Shown here: positions 54,937 to 64,000 of the stretch, one piece after another | Layout: each line of letters starts with the position of its first letter | Numbering within the stretch: the stretch's first letter is position 1 | DNA from: Cercospora beticola | Taxonomy: Eukaryota; Ascomycota; Dothideomycetes; Mycosphaerellales; Mycosphaerellaceae | Length of the DNA: 64,000 bases | Reading direction: 5' to 3' | Assembly (NCBI RefSeq): GCF_033473495.1 | Contig: NC_088939.1 | Location: 2,480,001-2,544,000, forward strand | Position numbers and translations under genes: made by a program | The notes under the pieces: generated by a model | What the model was told of the DNA's origin: nothing | Seen by the model: the letters and a program-made list of their open reading frames with translations, nothing else | Database searches by the model: none

Positions 54937-56785
54937 ATGCTGCTCACTGTATTTCTGGCGTTCGCCGGCACAGCCAGTGCCAAAGTAATGGAGTCACTAC
55001 GCCAAACACCTGATGGCTGGCGTCAAATTGGGGAGGCACACAATCACGACCGAATACACTTGCGGATCGCGATGTCGGCCCCAAATCCGGGTTTGTTCGA
55101 GCAGACTTTATATTCCATTTCAGATCCAGCACATCCCAGGTATGCTCAATACCTGAAGCGCGATGAGCTCAAGGCCATGTTGAGACCGAATGAGAAGGCG
55201 ACGGAAGCGGTACTGGCCTGGCTCGTCCAGGGTGGAGTTGATCACAGCGCGATCGCGCAAGATGGAGAGTGGATTAACTTTGTTTGCACCGTTGGTGTTG
55301 CGAACGATTTGCTAGATACCTCGTTTGGCGTGTTCGAAGATGTTGATGGGCAGAAGCTCCTCCGCACTCTCAACTACTCAGTGCCGGACAAAGTCTGCGA
55401 GTACGTCAAACATCAATAGTTTGACACTTTGATGAAGCATGCTGACTACCTCTAGTTATATCGACATGATACAACCTACTACTCGATTCTCGGTGATGCA
55501 ACCCATGCGCAGCACAATATACCAAGCAGAGCAAGTCGGCGATGATCATCCATACACGCCTCCTGCAGACCCTAAGGACATCAAATCCGTTTGTGATGGC
55601 AAACACGTGACCCCAGACTGCCTACGAGCACTTTACAAAATACCGGATGACCCACAGATCGACAATGCCACAAGCGGATACATGGCTTTTGCCAATTTTC
55701 TAGAACAACACCCGCGCTTCGATGATTTGAGCCAATTCACTGAAGACTACTTCCCACGCGCCAACGGTGTCCGATTCACCTGGGACACAATCAACGGAGC
55801 ACCTCCACTCGAAACTGTACAAACCTCCAACGTCAGCAGTTCCGAAGCAAACTTGGACCTACAATACATTCTCGCCACCGGCTGGCCCTTGAACATCCAC
55901 TCCTACAATGTCGGCGGCCTTGGCAAACTCGTCCCAGACCTCGACCAACCCACCCAAGCAGTCAACCAAAACGAACCATACCTCGACTGGCTCAACTACG
56001 TCCTCTCCCAAAACGACCAAGAACTCCCTCACACCATCTCCGTCTCGTACGGCGAAAACGAACAAAGCATCCCAGAACCCTACCGCCGCAAAGTCTGCGA
56101 TCTCTTCGGCCAACTCGGAGCCCGCGGTGTCAGCGTCCTAGTCGCCTCAGGCGACAGCGGAGTCGGAAGCGCCTGCCTCACAAACGACGGGACAAACACC
56201 ACCCGTTTCATGCCTCTCTTCCCAGCATCCTGCCCCTACGTCACGTCCGTAGGCGGAACCTGGAAAATCGATCCCGAAGAGGCCATAGATTTCTCCTCTG
56301 GAGGTTTCAGCGATACCTGGCCTGCCCCAGACTATCAAAAAGACGCTGTAGCGAAGTATCTAAATTTCGTAGGAAATTCCTGGCAAGGCCTCTACAACCC
56401 CTCCGGACGCGGCTATCCCGATGTCGCAGCACAAGCATACCAATACAAAGTCTTCGATCAAGGTAACGAGACGAATGTTTCCGGTGCTTCGGCTTCTGCG
56501 CCTGCTTTCGCAGGGATTATTGCTTTGTTGAATGCGAAAAGACTCCAAGCGGGGAAGAGTACATTAGGATTCCTGAATCCTTGGATTTATGGTCAGGCGT
56601 TTCAAGCTTTGACGGATGTTGTGAAGGGTGGGAGTAGTGGTTGTACGGGGATTGATAAGGTTACTGGTCTGGATACGCCGTTTGTGGAGGGGGCTTCGTG
56701 GAAGGCTGTGGAGGGTTGGGATGCGGTTACAGGGTGGGGGACGCCGGATTATGAAAAGTTGTTGGAGCTTGCGATGGCTTTGTGA
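54937..56785 (+). CDS. Sedolisin-type tripeptidyl peptidase (S53), secreted
   Basis: The exons are 54937-55400 and 55456-56785; the intron is GTACGT..TCTAG, giving 597 aa. A signal peptide (MLLTVFLAFAGTASA) and a pro-kumamolysin activation domain (~30-170; HPRYAQYLKRDEL, WLVQGGV) precede the catalytic domain. The Glu/Asp pair is in SEANLDLQYILATG, the oxyanion Asp in VASGDSGVGS, and the nucleophile in SGASASAPAFAG (Ser ~500; most relatives have G-T-S). A Ca-site-like end (SSGCTGIDKVTGLDTP..DAVTGWGTPDY) is present. The enzyme is an acid extracellular or vacuolar peptidase that releases tripeptides. Third-position usage shifts from C-rich to G/T-rich after ~56460 within the one exon. Confidence 0.95.
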
Positions 56786-56875
56786 GTAAATACGAAGATA
56801 GGCTGCAGGCCACAGATTTGAACTGCATTGCATAAATGGAAGTTTTGATATTATGGATCTTTTCAGTTTTCCTGG

Positions 56876-59000
56876 TTACCGGCCCGCAATGGTAAACAGC
56901 AATGTCAACATCATGCCCGAAACACGCCAGCTCGATATGCCTTTGAGCCTACTCCCAGTGGACGAAGAGGATGAGGGAGGGGTGGCCGCAGGGTCACTGT
57001 CCGTTGTCACCCCTGCTGCCAAAGGTGCTGTCGTGGCTGAAGCCAAAGTACTCCAAACATACTCCGCTTCATCCCCTCCACTGGTACTCTGTGCAACCGT
57101 TTCTGTCTTCCCATCAACGACGATGTATCTTCCTCCAGATCCCAGGCTCAACGTAGTCCCATGAACTGTAATCGCAGAACCTCCTGGAACTAATGTCCGG
57201 CCATCGACGACGTATCTGCCATCAGCATTCGCGGTGTACATTGTCGACCCAACAGTAATCGAAGCGGCTGCTCCATTGGGCTGTAGATCCGTCGTTCTGC
57301 CATTCACGACGATCTGAGCACCATTGCTCGCGAGACTCACTGTCGTTTTGCCTCCATCGAGCACTATTGGCGCACCTCCGGGTTGCAATGTCTGGCCCTC
57401 GATCACAAATTTGGAGGAGGGATCGGCTGTGAAAACCATCGACCCGATTGTCAGCTTTGGTGCGGGCGTGATATTTGCGGCTGCCACTTGAGTCTGTGTT
57501 TGTCCATTGATGACCAGTGTTTGTGCATTCGGCGCGAGACTGATCGTCGAGCCTGCGATAACGATCCGAGAGCCCGGTGTAAGAGTCTCTCCCTGGATGA
57601 TATACTGAGATTCTGAATTTGCCGTGATGACCTGTGGACCCATTGTGAAGGATGGAGGTAGATGGTGGTCCATCAGTGCTGGTTTCGGAGTCGGAAACAA
57701 CTGGATAGTGGAGGCCTTATCGTTGATTTGGAGGATGATGGAAGAGTCTGACTTGTGCAGAGCGACGGTAGTCGCTAAAGGTCCAGAGCCTAGTGTTAGA
57801 GCAGAGCCAAGGGTAAGCGTTTGGCCCTCGATAATCACAGCTGATGCTTGAGGTTGAAGGGTGACAGAGTTGAAGGTAATCGGTAACGGTGAAGACTGAG
57901 AGACGCTTTTCTGTGGTGGTTGCTGCGGACCAGGACCATGAACTGAAGCATCACCAGGGACTTGTGAAGTCGGTATTGCAGGCTCGTCCACCGCACGACT
58001 CTCAGCGAGTGTGCCGGGGCTGCTGGTGACGATGGGTATCGTGGGAGCCGGCACCACGGCCAACGTATGATGCGGCAATTGAGGCGTAGGCAGTACTTGA
58101 AACTGAGTTCCAATACCAGTCAGCGTGGTCGTCGTTGTAGCCAAGAGATACGATTGCGTGGTTCCAACAGAGATGTGTGTTCGTGGAATTCCGCCACCTC
58201 TAATGCCGCAGAGATCTGCTATGCACATAGGCGCATCAGTAACAGCAGCCGGCAAGGGAAACTGCAGCTGCTCATTCGGAATATTATAGCGGTTGTCTCT
58301 GGAAAGGTAGGTCAGAGTATATTTGAGTCCTTGAGGATCATCAACGTCGGCGGCTGTATTCGGTGCTGGAGATACTATCGGAGTTTGAGGAGTGGCGGAC
58401 ACAAAATTGTACCAGCAGCACGTGGAGCTGTCGGTTTTGGAAGGTGTCAGGACAGCCCATGTGACGCGGGCATCAATAGTGTTATAGGCTGTCGGATATG
58501 CCCTACAGAGATGTTAGCACAAGGCTGGATGTAGGAGTGCACTCTTACAAGGTGATTTCCCTTCCACTCAAGTCTGTCGCTGTTGCTGTGACAGTTCCAT
58601 CGGAGTTGGTGTCCGTTCTTGTCCACAACTCTACCGATTTATTGCGGTACTCGGAGTGGAAGATCGTGGTAGTCGAAGCAGTAGAGGCTGCCGGGTCAAC
58701 GCCGACGAAAACTGTTCCAACAGTGACGAAATTGACAGCAGAATTTATCCCGCGCCATGTAGCCAATGTCCAGACATATCTGCGGTGTGTTGCATAAGGT
58801 GCGATATATCTCGAGTCTGCCGACGATGTAGTCTCTGCGCTGTCGCTCGTAACAGTTCTCTGCGTCGTGTTGAAGTCTGAGTGTTTCGGATCAGCACCAG
58901 ATCCATCGTGAATATCGATACTATTGCACTTACACTGTGAGGAGGTACATCTGCATGTAAACATGAACAGAGCCCAGAGAAGAAGGCTTCGAGAACCCAT
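56876..59000 (-). CDS. Repeat-containing cell-wall protein with C-terminal hydrophobic anchor
   Basis: The exons are 59000-58934, 58876-58549 and 58502-56876; the introns start GTAAGT and GTAAGA, giving 673 aa. A signal peptide (MGSRSLLLWALFMFTCRC) is followed by a Thr/Ser-rich region. The C-terminal half has about four ~55-residue repeats of the form Y/F-V/I-I-x-G-x-T-L-x-P-G-x-x-I, with VINGQT/VVNGRT/VVDGKT turns (for example QYIIQGETLTPGS, KFVIEGQTLQPGG, RYVVDGRTLVPGG). A Ser run (PPSSSSSTGS) precedes a terminal hydrophobic stretch (GMMLTLLFTIAG), consistent with a GPI signal or weak anchor. The function is unknown; it is probably a wall or adhesion protein. The 3' ends of this gene and the sedolisin are 90 bp apart. 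Confidence 0.82.
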
Positions 59001-59731
59001 CGTCGACCTGATGCTGCTTGACTTGCCCTGTAAGGTGCTGGTCGTGGATGTTGCTGTCTCAAGGGCAGTGCGACTGATGGCGATTTCTACAAGTCTAATA
59101 CCTTTGTTTACGCCATTCAGGGCGAGCAAGCCAAGCAGCGCCCATGGTTCTCGAAGGATTGCATAGCACATGTAGGGGCGACCGGAAATTCGCTAGCATC
59201 ATGCTGTGCCTTGCCCTCCGTACCGCGGTCGAGAAGAACCTGCAGTGCTGGGCTGACAGGGCACATTAGGTGACTGGCCAAAGTCGATCTAACCTTGAGT
59301 TCGCCACGCAGAAGCATGCAAGCTGTGAGAGACCACATTTCGCCAGTAGGAAGCGTTGCTCAAGATGAGGGAAGCTCTCGGGACAAGACTGCAGACGAGC
59401 TTGTCCTGAAAACAACCGTACCCGTGATGGGATTGGCCAAAGGCCGTAGGTTGCGGCCTCAGATGGATCGTGGCTGAGCGTTTCAGCTGAAAGCCACAAA
59501 GGAAAGATGCCATTTGTGGACTAGTGCAGTTGTCAGCTCTACATGTTTTAGAGTTCACCGAGGACGATATTCAGGCCGAAAGGGAGGTACAGGGCCATGC
59601 ATCCTGCACCACGGACTTCACGTCTTTCAAAGCCTAGTCGCATTCGGGAGTCTCCGATGTGAAATTCCATAGTTTCGGAGTCCATCGTTCATGCTCGAGC
59701 ACACAAGCCAACTTGCTCGGACAACCAACAA
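59001..59731. promoter_or_regulatory. Divergent promoter region
   Basis: This 731-bp interval lies between the wall-protein gene (minus) and the aspartic-protease-like gene (plus). It contains only short overlapping frames. Confidence 0.4.
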
Positions 59732-61442
59732 ATGCTCGACATGATGGTGACTTGCAGAGTCGCAGCAATATTCTGTGTCTCCATCACAGCAGTGCTCGGC
59801 AGGTCTGCGCCAGAGCCGTTAAGCATCAGCCCCAGCTTTTCCTGGGATGGCGCTGATGGTCGATGGTCAAGTTTCAACATTCAAGTCGGTACTCCACCTC
59901 AACTCCTTCGCGTTCTACCAAGTACATCAGCCAATGCAGGAAGCGCGCCTTGGGTCATCATAGATCCCGGCTGCAGTAAAGTCAACCCTTCGCTCGAGAA
60001 ATGCGCAGATCTCCGGGGTGGCCTCTTCGAAAGCAATAGGTCTTCTTCATGGTCCACAGAAGGACTAGAGAACGGTGTCGACGGAGTGATTTACAACCTA
60101 CCTGCGGATGAGGAACTTCAGATTGGACGAGATGGCAATGGCTCGTATGGTTATGACACCGTCGGTCTTGGTATACCTGGGTCTGGCCTACCGTCTCTGC
60201 AGCATCAGCTCGTTGCCGGCGTTTGGGACGACAAATACTTCGTGGGTTCACTGGGATTGAGCCCGCTTCCGACGAACTTCTCCAACCTGCAAGATCCCCA
60301 ATCGAGCGTGCTGGGTGCACTGGTCAACCAGTCGCTGGTTCCGTCATCATCGTGAGTTTTCCGGACCTGTGATCTTCGGCAGGGACTGACAGGTGTGAAT
60401 GCAGATGGGCCTACACAGCCGGCGCGTACTATCGTGACGTGTTCGGAAGCCTGATCTTTGGCGGCTACGACGAAACCCGCTTTCAGACAAACAACCAGAC
60501 TTTCGCCTTTGATTCCATGGTATCGCGCGACCTGACTGTCAGCTTGAGATCGATCACATACGACACCGCTGGTGCGTCACCACTGCTGACGAGTAGTGTT
60601 GACATCTTCATCGATTCTCTGGTGACAGAAATTTGGTTACCAATCGAGACCTGCAATGCCTTCCAGCAGCAGTTCAATTTGACTTGGAATCCTCAAGGCC
60701 AGCTGTACCTGGTCGACGAAGTTGCGCATGCTGCTCTCGTAGCTCAAAATCCAAGCTTCACATTTACAATCGGCCAGTCAGGTGTGTTCAACACCTCAAA
60801 TTTATTGGACAGTAGGACTGACTGAATCCAGGAAGCGACTCGGGTGCCACCGTTGATATCGTCCTCCCATATGCAGCATTCGATCAGGTGCTCTCAGAGC
60901 CAATTGTCAGCAATACTACGCGATGGTTTCCGATCAAGCAAGCGCAAAATGCAAGTCAGCTGTTTCTTGGGCGAACCTTCTTGCAGGAAGCATATGTTAT
61001 TGCTGATTATGATCGTCGGACCTTTTCCGTCTCCCAGGCATTGTTCCCGGACTCATCGGTAAAGCAGCGCCTGACAGCGATACACCGTCCGCCATCAGAA
61101 GGCGACGCTGGCACCCACATCACCACAGCGAAACTTGCGGGGCTTATCGCGTTAGCAGTCGTGGTATCAGTCCTTTGTGTCGTCGCATTGCTCTGGTGCC
61201 TCAGAAGATCTCGAAAGATGAGTCGTGAAAATGAAGGTGGAACCACCAATGTGAAGGAGTTGAGCTCATCGTCGGCCTCACATTGTGAGGTTGACGCAAG
61301 CGAGTACCAAATATACGAGGTCGATACCAGACAGCGGATGCCGGAATTGCAGAATGGAGAGTATTTCTATCGGCATGAGTTGGAGACCAGAGAGGTCGCA
61401 CAGGAGCTTCATGGTAGTTCGGCTAGGTTCAGTGGGCAGTAA
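59732..61442 (+). CDS. Membrane-anchored aspartic-protease-like protein with altered catalytic triads
   Basis: The exons are 59732-60351, 60405-60781 and 60832-61442, giving 535 aa. A signal peptide (~1-23) leads into a pepsin-like fold (FNIQVGTPPQLLRVL, GSLGLSPLP, FGSLIFGGYDETRF, GRTFLQEAYVIADYDRRTF). The first catalytic triad position reads I-I-D-P-G-C (Asp ~78) and the second I-D-S-L (Asp ~277), so neither is D-T/S-G. Both Asp residues remain. A transmembrane helix near the C-terminus (LAGLIALAVVVSVLCVVALLWCL) is followed by a ~90-residue cytoplasmic tail. Such A1-like proteins are common in ascomycetes; activity is doubtful. The third exon is joined by a 50-nt GTGTGT..CCAG intron. Confidence 0.87.
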
Positions 61443-61907
61443 CAACCACCAGTTACACTCAGCCGTCAGTCAGTCGGACAACCGCATCAGACCTTTGCAC
61501 CTTGCACAGCGAGGTGGTTGAATGTTTTCGAAGGCAAACCGCAGCCAGAGAGTCGAAGTCAAGTGGCGTCTGACTTCATCTGGCGCGGCGGACGTTCACG
61601 GCAGTGGTTCAGCGATAGCTTTGGGCTGACAGCACACAGCACTACCATTGACGTGACTCTGGATGGCATTTGGCCGTGGATGCAAAACTGAGATGTCGAT
61701 GGAGGTAGCAAAAGGAAGGGAAGTGACACACTACTAACTTAACTTAGAGGTCTCGAATGAGCGGGCTTGGCATCTGACCTCGTTTCGAGGTTCTGTTTCC
61801 TGCTGTCACCATCTTGCACCGGCAACCGACATCATTCTTATCCACGACATTCATCATGAAAACAGCCCAGTCGTGAGAGCGGGCAGCTTCTCACAAGACT
61901 CCGCCAG
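61443..61907. promoter_or_regulatory. Upstream region of the DUF1365 gene
   Basis: This 465-bp interval lies between two plus-strand genes. No gene is seen; it presumably carries the promoter. Confidence 0.4.
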
Positions 61908-64000
61908 ATGGGAGTAGATTTAAAGGTGGAGGCCAAGCCACCAGAACACGACGGCACGACGTCAACACTCCTTCTTTCCCTCTGGACCTTCTCAACATTC
62001 CTATGGAGTATCTTCACCGAGCCTCACAAGACCATTGCAGTCCGGACACTACTCTTCCAGCCTCTTTGGATATTTCGCATGTGGAAAAGTGACTTGACTT
62101 GGAGGCAGGACCTCGGACTGTTTCTCGCCCTACACAACATGTATGGGCTTTGGTGGACACGGTCATGGACTCTGCCCAGCATTCAAGGACTGATAAGGAT
62201 CGACTGGAACAATCGGGAAACGCAGATCTATTTCGGTATATTCGCACTTCTGGCCATTTGTGGTGCTGCTGCTGGATCTATCGTATTCCGTGAGCAGCAG
62301 CTGCAATCCCGGCCGTCAAGCCATGCCTTGCGCAGCCAACGGATCGACGAAGCTCTTCTGCCACCATCGATAATACCAAGTCGCACGACCCATTCTCGGA
62401 TGTTTCCCAAAAAGCATTCCTTCTCGTACAGCTATCTGTTTGTTGGAGTTCCTGTTGAATTCACAGGCCGGATTGGCTCGGTCTTGTCCGTTGACAGTGC
62501 GAAAGCCGGGTGGTTCGATGTCCGTGCTGCGGACTACCTGCATCGGAGTGGCGAAGACCAGCATACACTGTCCGAAAAGTTGCGTCGATTTCTGCATACC
62601 AAAGGCGTGACAAGTAGAGACTACGCATTCGCTTATCTGGTTACCGCGCCGCGATTGCTGTCCTACTCGTTCAATCCTGCTTCGTTCTACTACATTTATG
62701 ACTCCTATGCCAGTCTGAAGTATATGGTAATTGAGGTCAACAACACATTTGACGAAAGACGCTTGTATTTGTTGAGATCGGATGCTTCTGCTAAGACCGA
62801 GGGCGATGATGTGGAAAAGCGCACAACGAAGCTGTTTACAGACTCATGGGAGAAGGACTTTCACGTCTCACCCTTCAACAGCAGGAAAGGGTCATACTCG
62901 CTGCGCGCCATTGATCCTCTGGCAGCATATGAAGAGACCGGCCACATCACGATCGACAACACCATCGTCCTAAAATCTTCGAAAGAACACGCAAAAATTG
63001 TAGCACGCGTGTTCTCGGAGGGCAATCCTGAAGACCCAGAAAAGATCACTTCTTGGCAACTTACCAAGTTCATCGCGGTGTGGTGGTGGGTAGGCCTTGC
63101 CACATTTCCGCGCATTGTCTGGGAAGCAGCAAAACTCTTCTTCCGACGGAAGCTCCACGTGTGGTTCAGACCAGAGGTCGTTGGTACCACCAGTATCGGC
63201 CGAGCATACACTTCCGAAGAAAAGGCTCTTGAGCAAATCTTCCGAGACTTCCTGACACAAAGCGTCGAGCACGCCGACCGACCGCTACGAGTCATCTACG
63301 AGCCCGCACATTATGATGACGAGGAAATTGTGCTATACTCAACAAATTTCACGTACAAAGAAGATCACGACAGCACGCTGACTCTGAAAGTCATCTCCCC
63401 GGCCTTTTACAGCCGTTTTCTGCACTATGCTCATGCCAAGGAGGCTTTCGATCGGGAATGTCTGTTCACAGACGAGAAGAACCGAACGGTAACTATAGAT
63501 GGTACACCGGCTCTACCTGACCTGCTCCACGCCATGAAACACGCTTCACAATTCACGACCGAAGACACGCCTCGCATTGGCTTCCTCGAGAACATACGAT
63601 GGAAACTTCTCCGCCGCCTCCGCTGTCCAGCACCTGCAGCCGCCTACCCGGAAAGTCTTCGCAAGTCGACCGACGAAGAATACACAATCTCGGACATCCG
63701 ATCCTTCCATTTCTCTGAGATGGATCAATATGTGCGGCAATCAACCCACATAGCACAATACAGACGAATTGTCCTCAAAATCTTCTTAGCAGAAAGATTT
63801 GCAATGGGTATACCAGGGCTCATAGCACTATGGGATATCACATTACGAAGCTGTTTAATTCTGGTATCAATGTGGTATTGCGACAATTCAGCAGTTTGGG
63901 ATATCCTACGAGCTCGACCCTTTCATCGCGAGGATTTCTGGATCAGCGGATTTGCGCTTCTGCTTGCGAATAGCGTACATTTTTGGAGTCTGATCAAAGG
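61908..64000 (+). CDS. DUF1365 membrane protein, 3' end beyond window
   Basis: An uninterrupted frame of 697 codons starts at ATG 61908 (MGVDLKVEAKPPEHDG) and is still open at the last base. Two or three N-terminal hydrophobic segments (TLLLSLWTFSTFLWSIF, QIYFGIFALLAICGAAAG) precede the DUF1365 region. That region contains HSFSYSYLFVGVPVEF, YLVTAPRLLSYSFNPASFYY, DKEFHVSPF-type sequence (WEKDFHVSPFNSRKGSYSL) and TSWQLTKFIAVWWWVGLATFPRI. More TM helices lie near the window end (MGIPGLIALWDITLRSCLIL, ISGFALLLANSVHFW). In bacteria DUF1365 genes often sit beside cyclopropane-fatty-acid-synthase-like genes, so a role in fatty-acyl modification is possible but inferred. Confidence 0.88.
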   Translation, partial: MGVDLKVEAKPPEHDGTTSTLLLSLWTFSTFLWSIFTEPHKTIAVRTLLFQPLWIFRMWKSDLTWRQDLGLFLALHNMYGLWWTRSWTLPSIQGLIRIDWNNRETQIYFGIFALLAICGAAAGSIVFREQQLQSRPSSHALRSQRIDEALLPPSIIPSRTTHSRMFPKKHSFSYSYLFVGVPVEFTGRIGSVLSVDSAKAGWFDVRAADYLHRSGEDQHTLSEKLRRFLHTKGVTSRDYAFAYLVTAPRLLSYSFNPASFYYIYDSYASLKYMVIEVNNTFDERRLYLLRSDASAKTEGDDVEKRTTKLFTDSWEKDFHVSPFNSRKGSYSLRAIDPLAAYEETGHITIDNTIVLKSSKEHAKIVARVFSEGNPEDPEKITSWQLTKFIAVWWWVGLATFPRIVWEAAKLFFRRKLHVWFRPEVVGTTSIGRAYTSEEKALEQIFRDFLTQSVEHADRPLRVIYEPAHYDDEEIVLYSTNFTYKEDHDSTLTLKVISPAFYSRFLHYAHAKEAFDRECLFTDEKNRTVTIDGTPALPDLLHAMKHASQFTTEDTPRIGFLENIRWKLLRRLRCPAPAAAYPESLRKSTDEEYTISDIRSFHFSEMDQYVRQSTHIAQYRRIVLKIFLAERFAMGIPGLIALWDITLRSCLILVSMWYCDNSAVWDILRARPFHREDFWISGFALLLANSVHFWSLIK

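Noticed and set aside
1..64000. tRNA, rRNA and CRISPR arrays
   Set aside because: I looked for tRNA B-box-like GGTTCGAATCC patterns, cloverleaf arms and regularly spaced repeats. Matches such as those at 34019 and 36731 lie in coding or unpaired context. CRISPR is not expected in a nuclear fungal genome.

Overview
This window is nuclear DNA of a filamentous ascomycete (Pezizomycotina), most likely a Dothideomycete. Genes lie on both strands, have short introns (about 48-85 nt) with GT..AG borders and CTAAC/CTGAC-like branch sites, and encode typical eukaryotic products: Gcn5, V-ATPase subunit d, an Spb4 helicase, a PDR transporter, a CFEM-Pth11 receptor and an APSES factor. The class-level assignment is an inference from gene content. 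Exon borders below were read by eye; each spliced model keeps frame and matches its family.

Layout. 0.2-4.3 kb holds a PPIL4-type cyclophilin/RRM protein, a small unknown gene and a radical-SAM lysine 2,3-aminomutase. 4.3-7.1 kb has no convincing gene. 7.1-13.4 kb holds a Ysc84 actin-patch protein, a GNAT acetyltransferase with an apparent one-base frameshift and a CFEM/seven-TM receptor. 13.8-18.3 kb holds gcn5, VMA6 and an unknown nuclear-type protein. 19.6-21.5 kb is a decayed member of an unknown gene family whose C-terminal half stays open and carries zinc-finger-like repeats. 21.6-35.4 kb holds SPB4, a TPT/SLC35-type transporter with a probable GC-AG intron, an APSES (Xbp1-like) factor and a 1,555-aa PDR transporter. 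37.6-40.7 kb holds a 2OG-Fe(II) oxygenase and a secreted carboxylesterase.

40.7-44.7 kb is a gene graveyard. It contains a second, frameshifted and truncated copy of the 19.6-kb family, a BTB-type gene, two BTB-like fragments, a local duplication and an interrupted minus-strand frame. 45-52.6 kb returns to intact genes: a small membrane protein, a Zn2Cys6 factor, a SET-like protein, THI5/NMT1 with a TPP riboswitch in its leader, and an IFRD-family protein. 53.3-64 kb is rich in secreted and surface proteins: a single-TM protein, a sedolisin preceded by a 13-bp minisatellite, a repeat-containing GPI/TM-type wall protein, a membrane-anchored aspartic-protease-like protein lacking both D-T/S-G triads, and the 5' part of a DUF1365 membrane protein that runs off the window.

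Functionally this is ordinary housekeeping (chromatin acetylation, vacuolar acidification, ribosome biogenesis, thiamine synthesis) interleaved with environment-facing genes. No biosynthetic cluster, intact transposon, tRNA, rRNA or CRISPR array was recognised.
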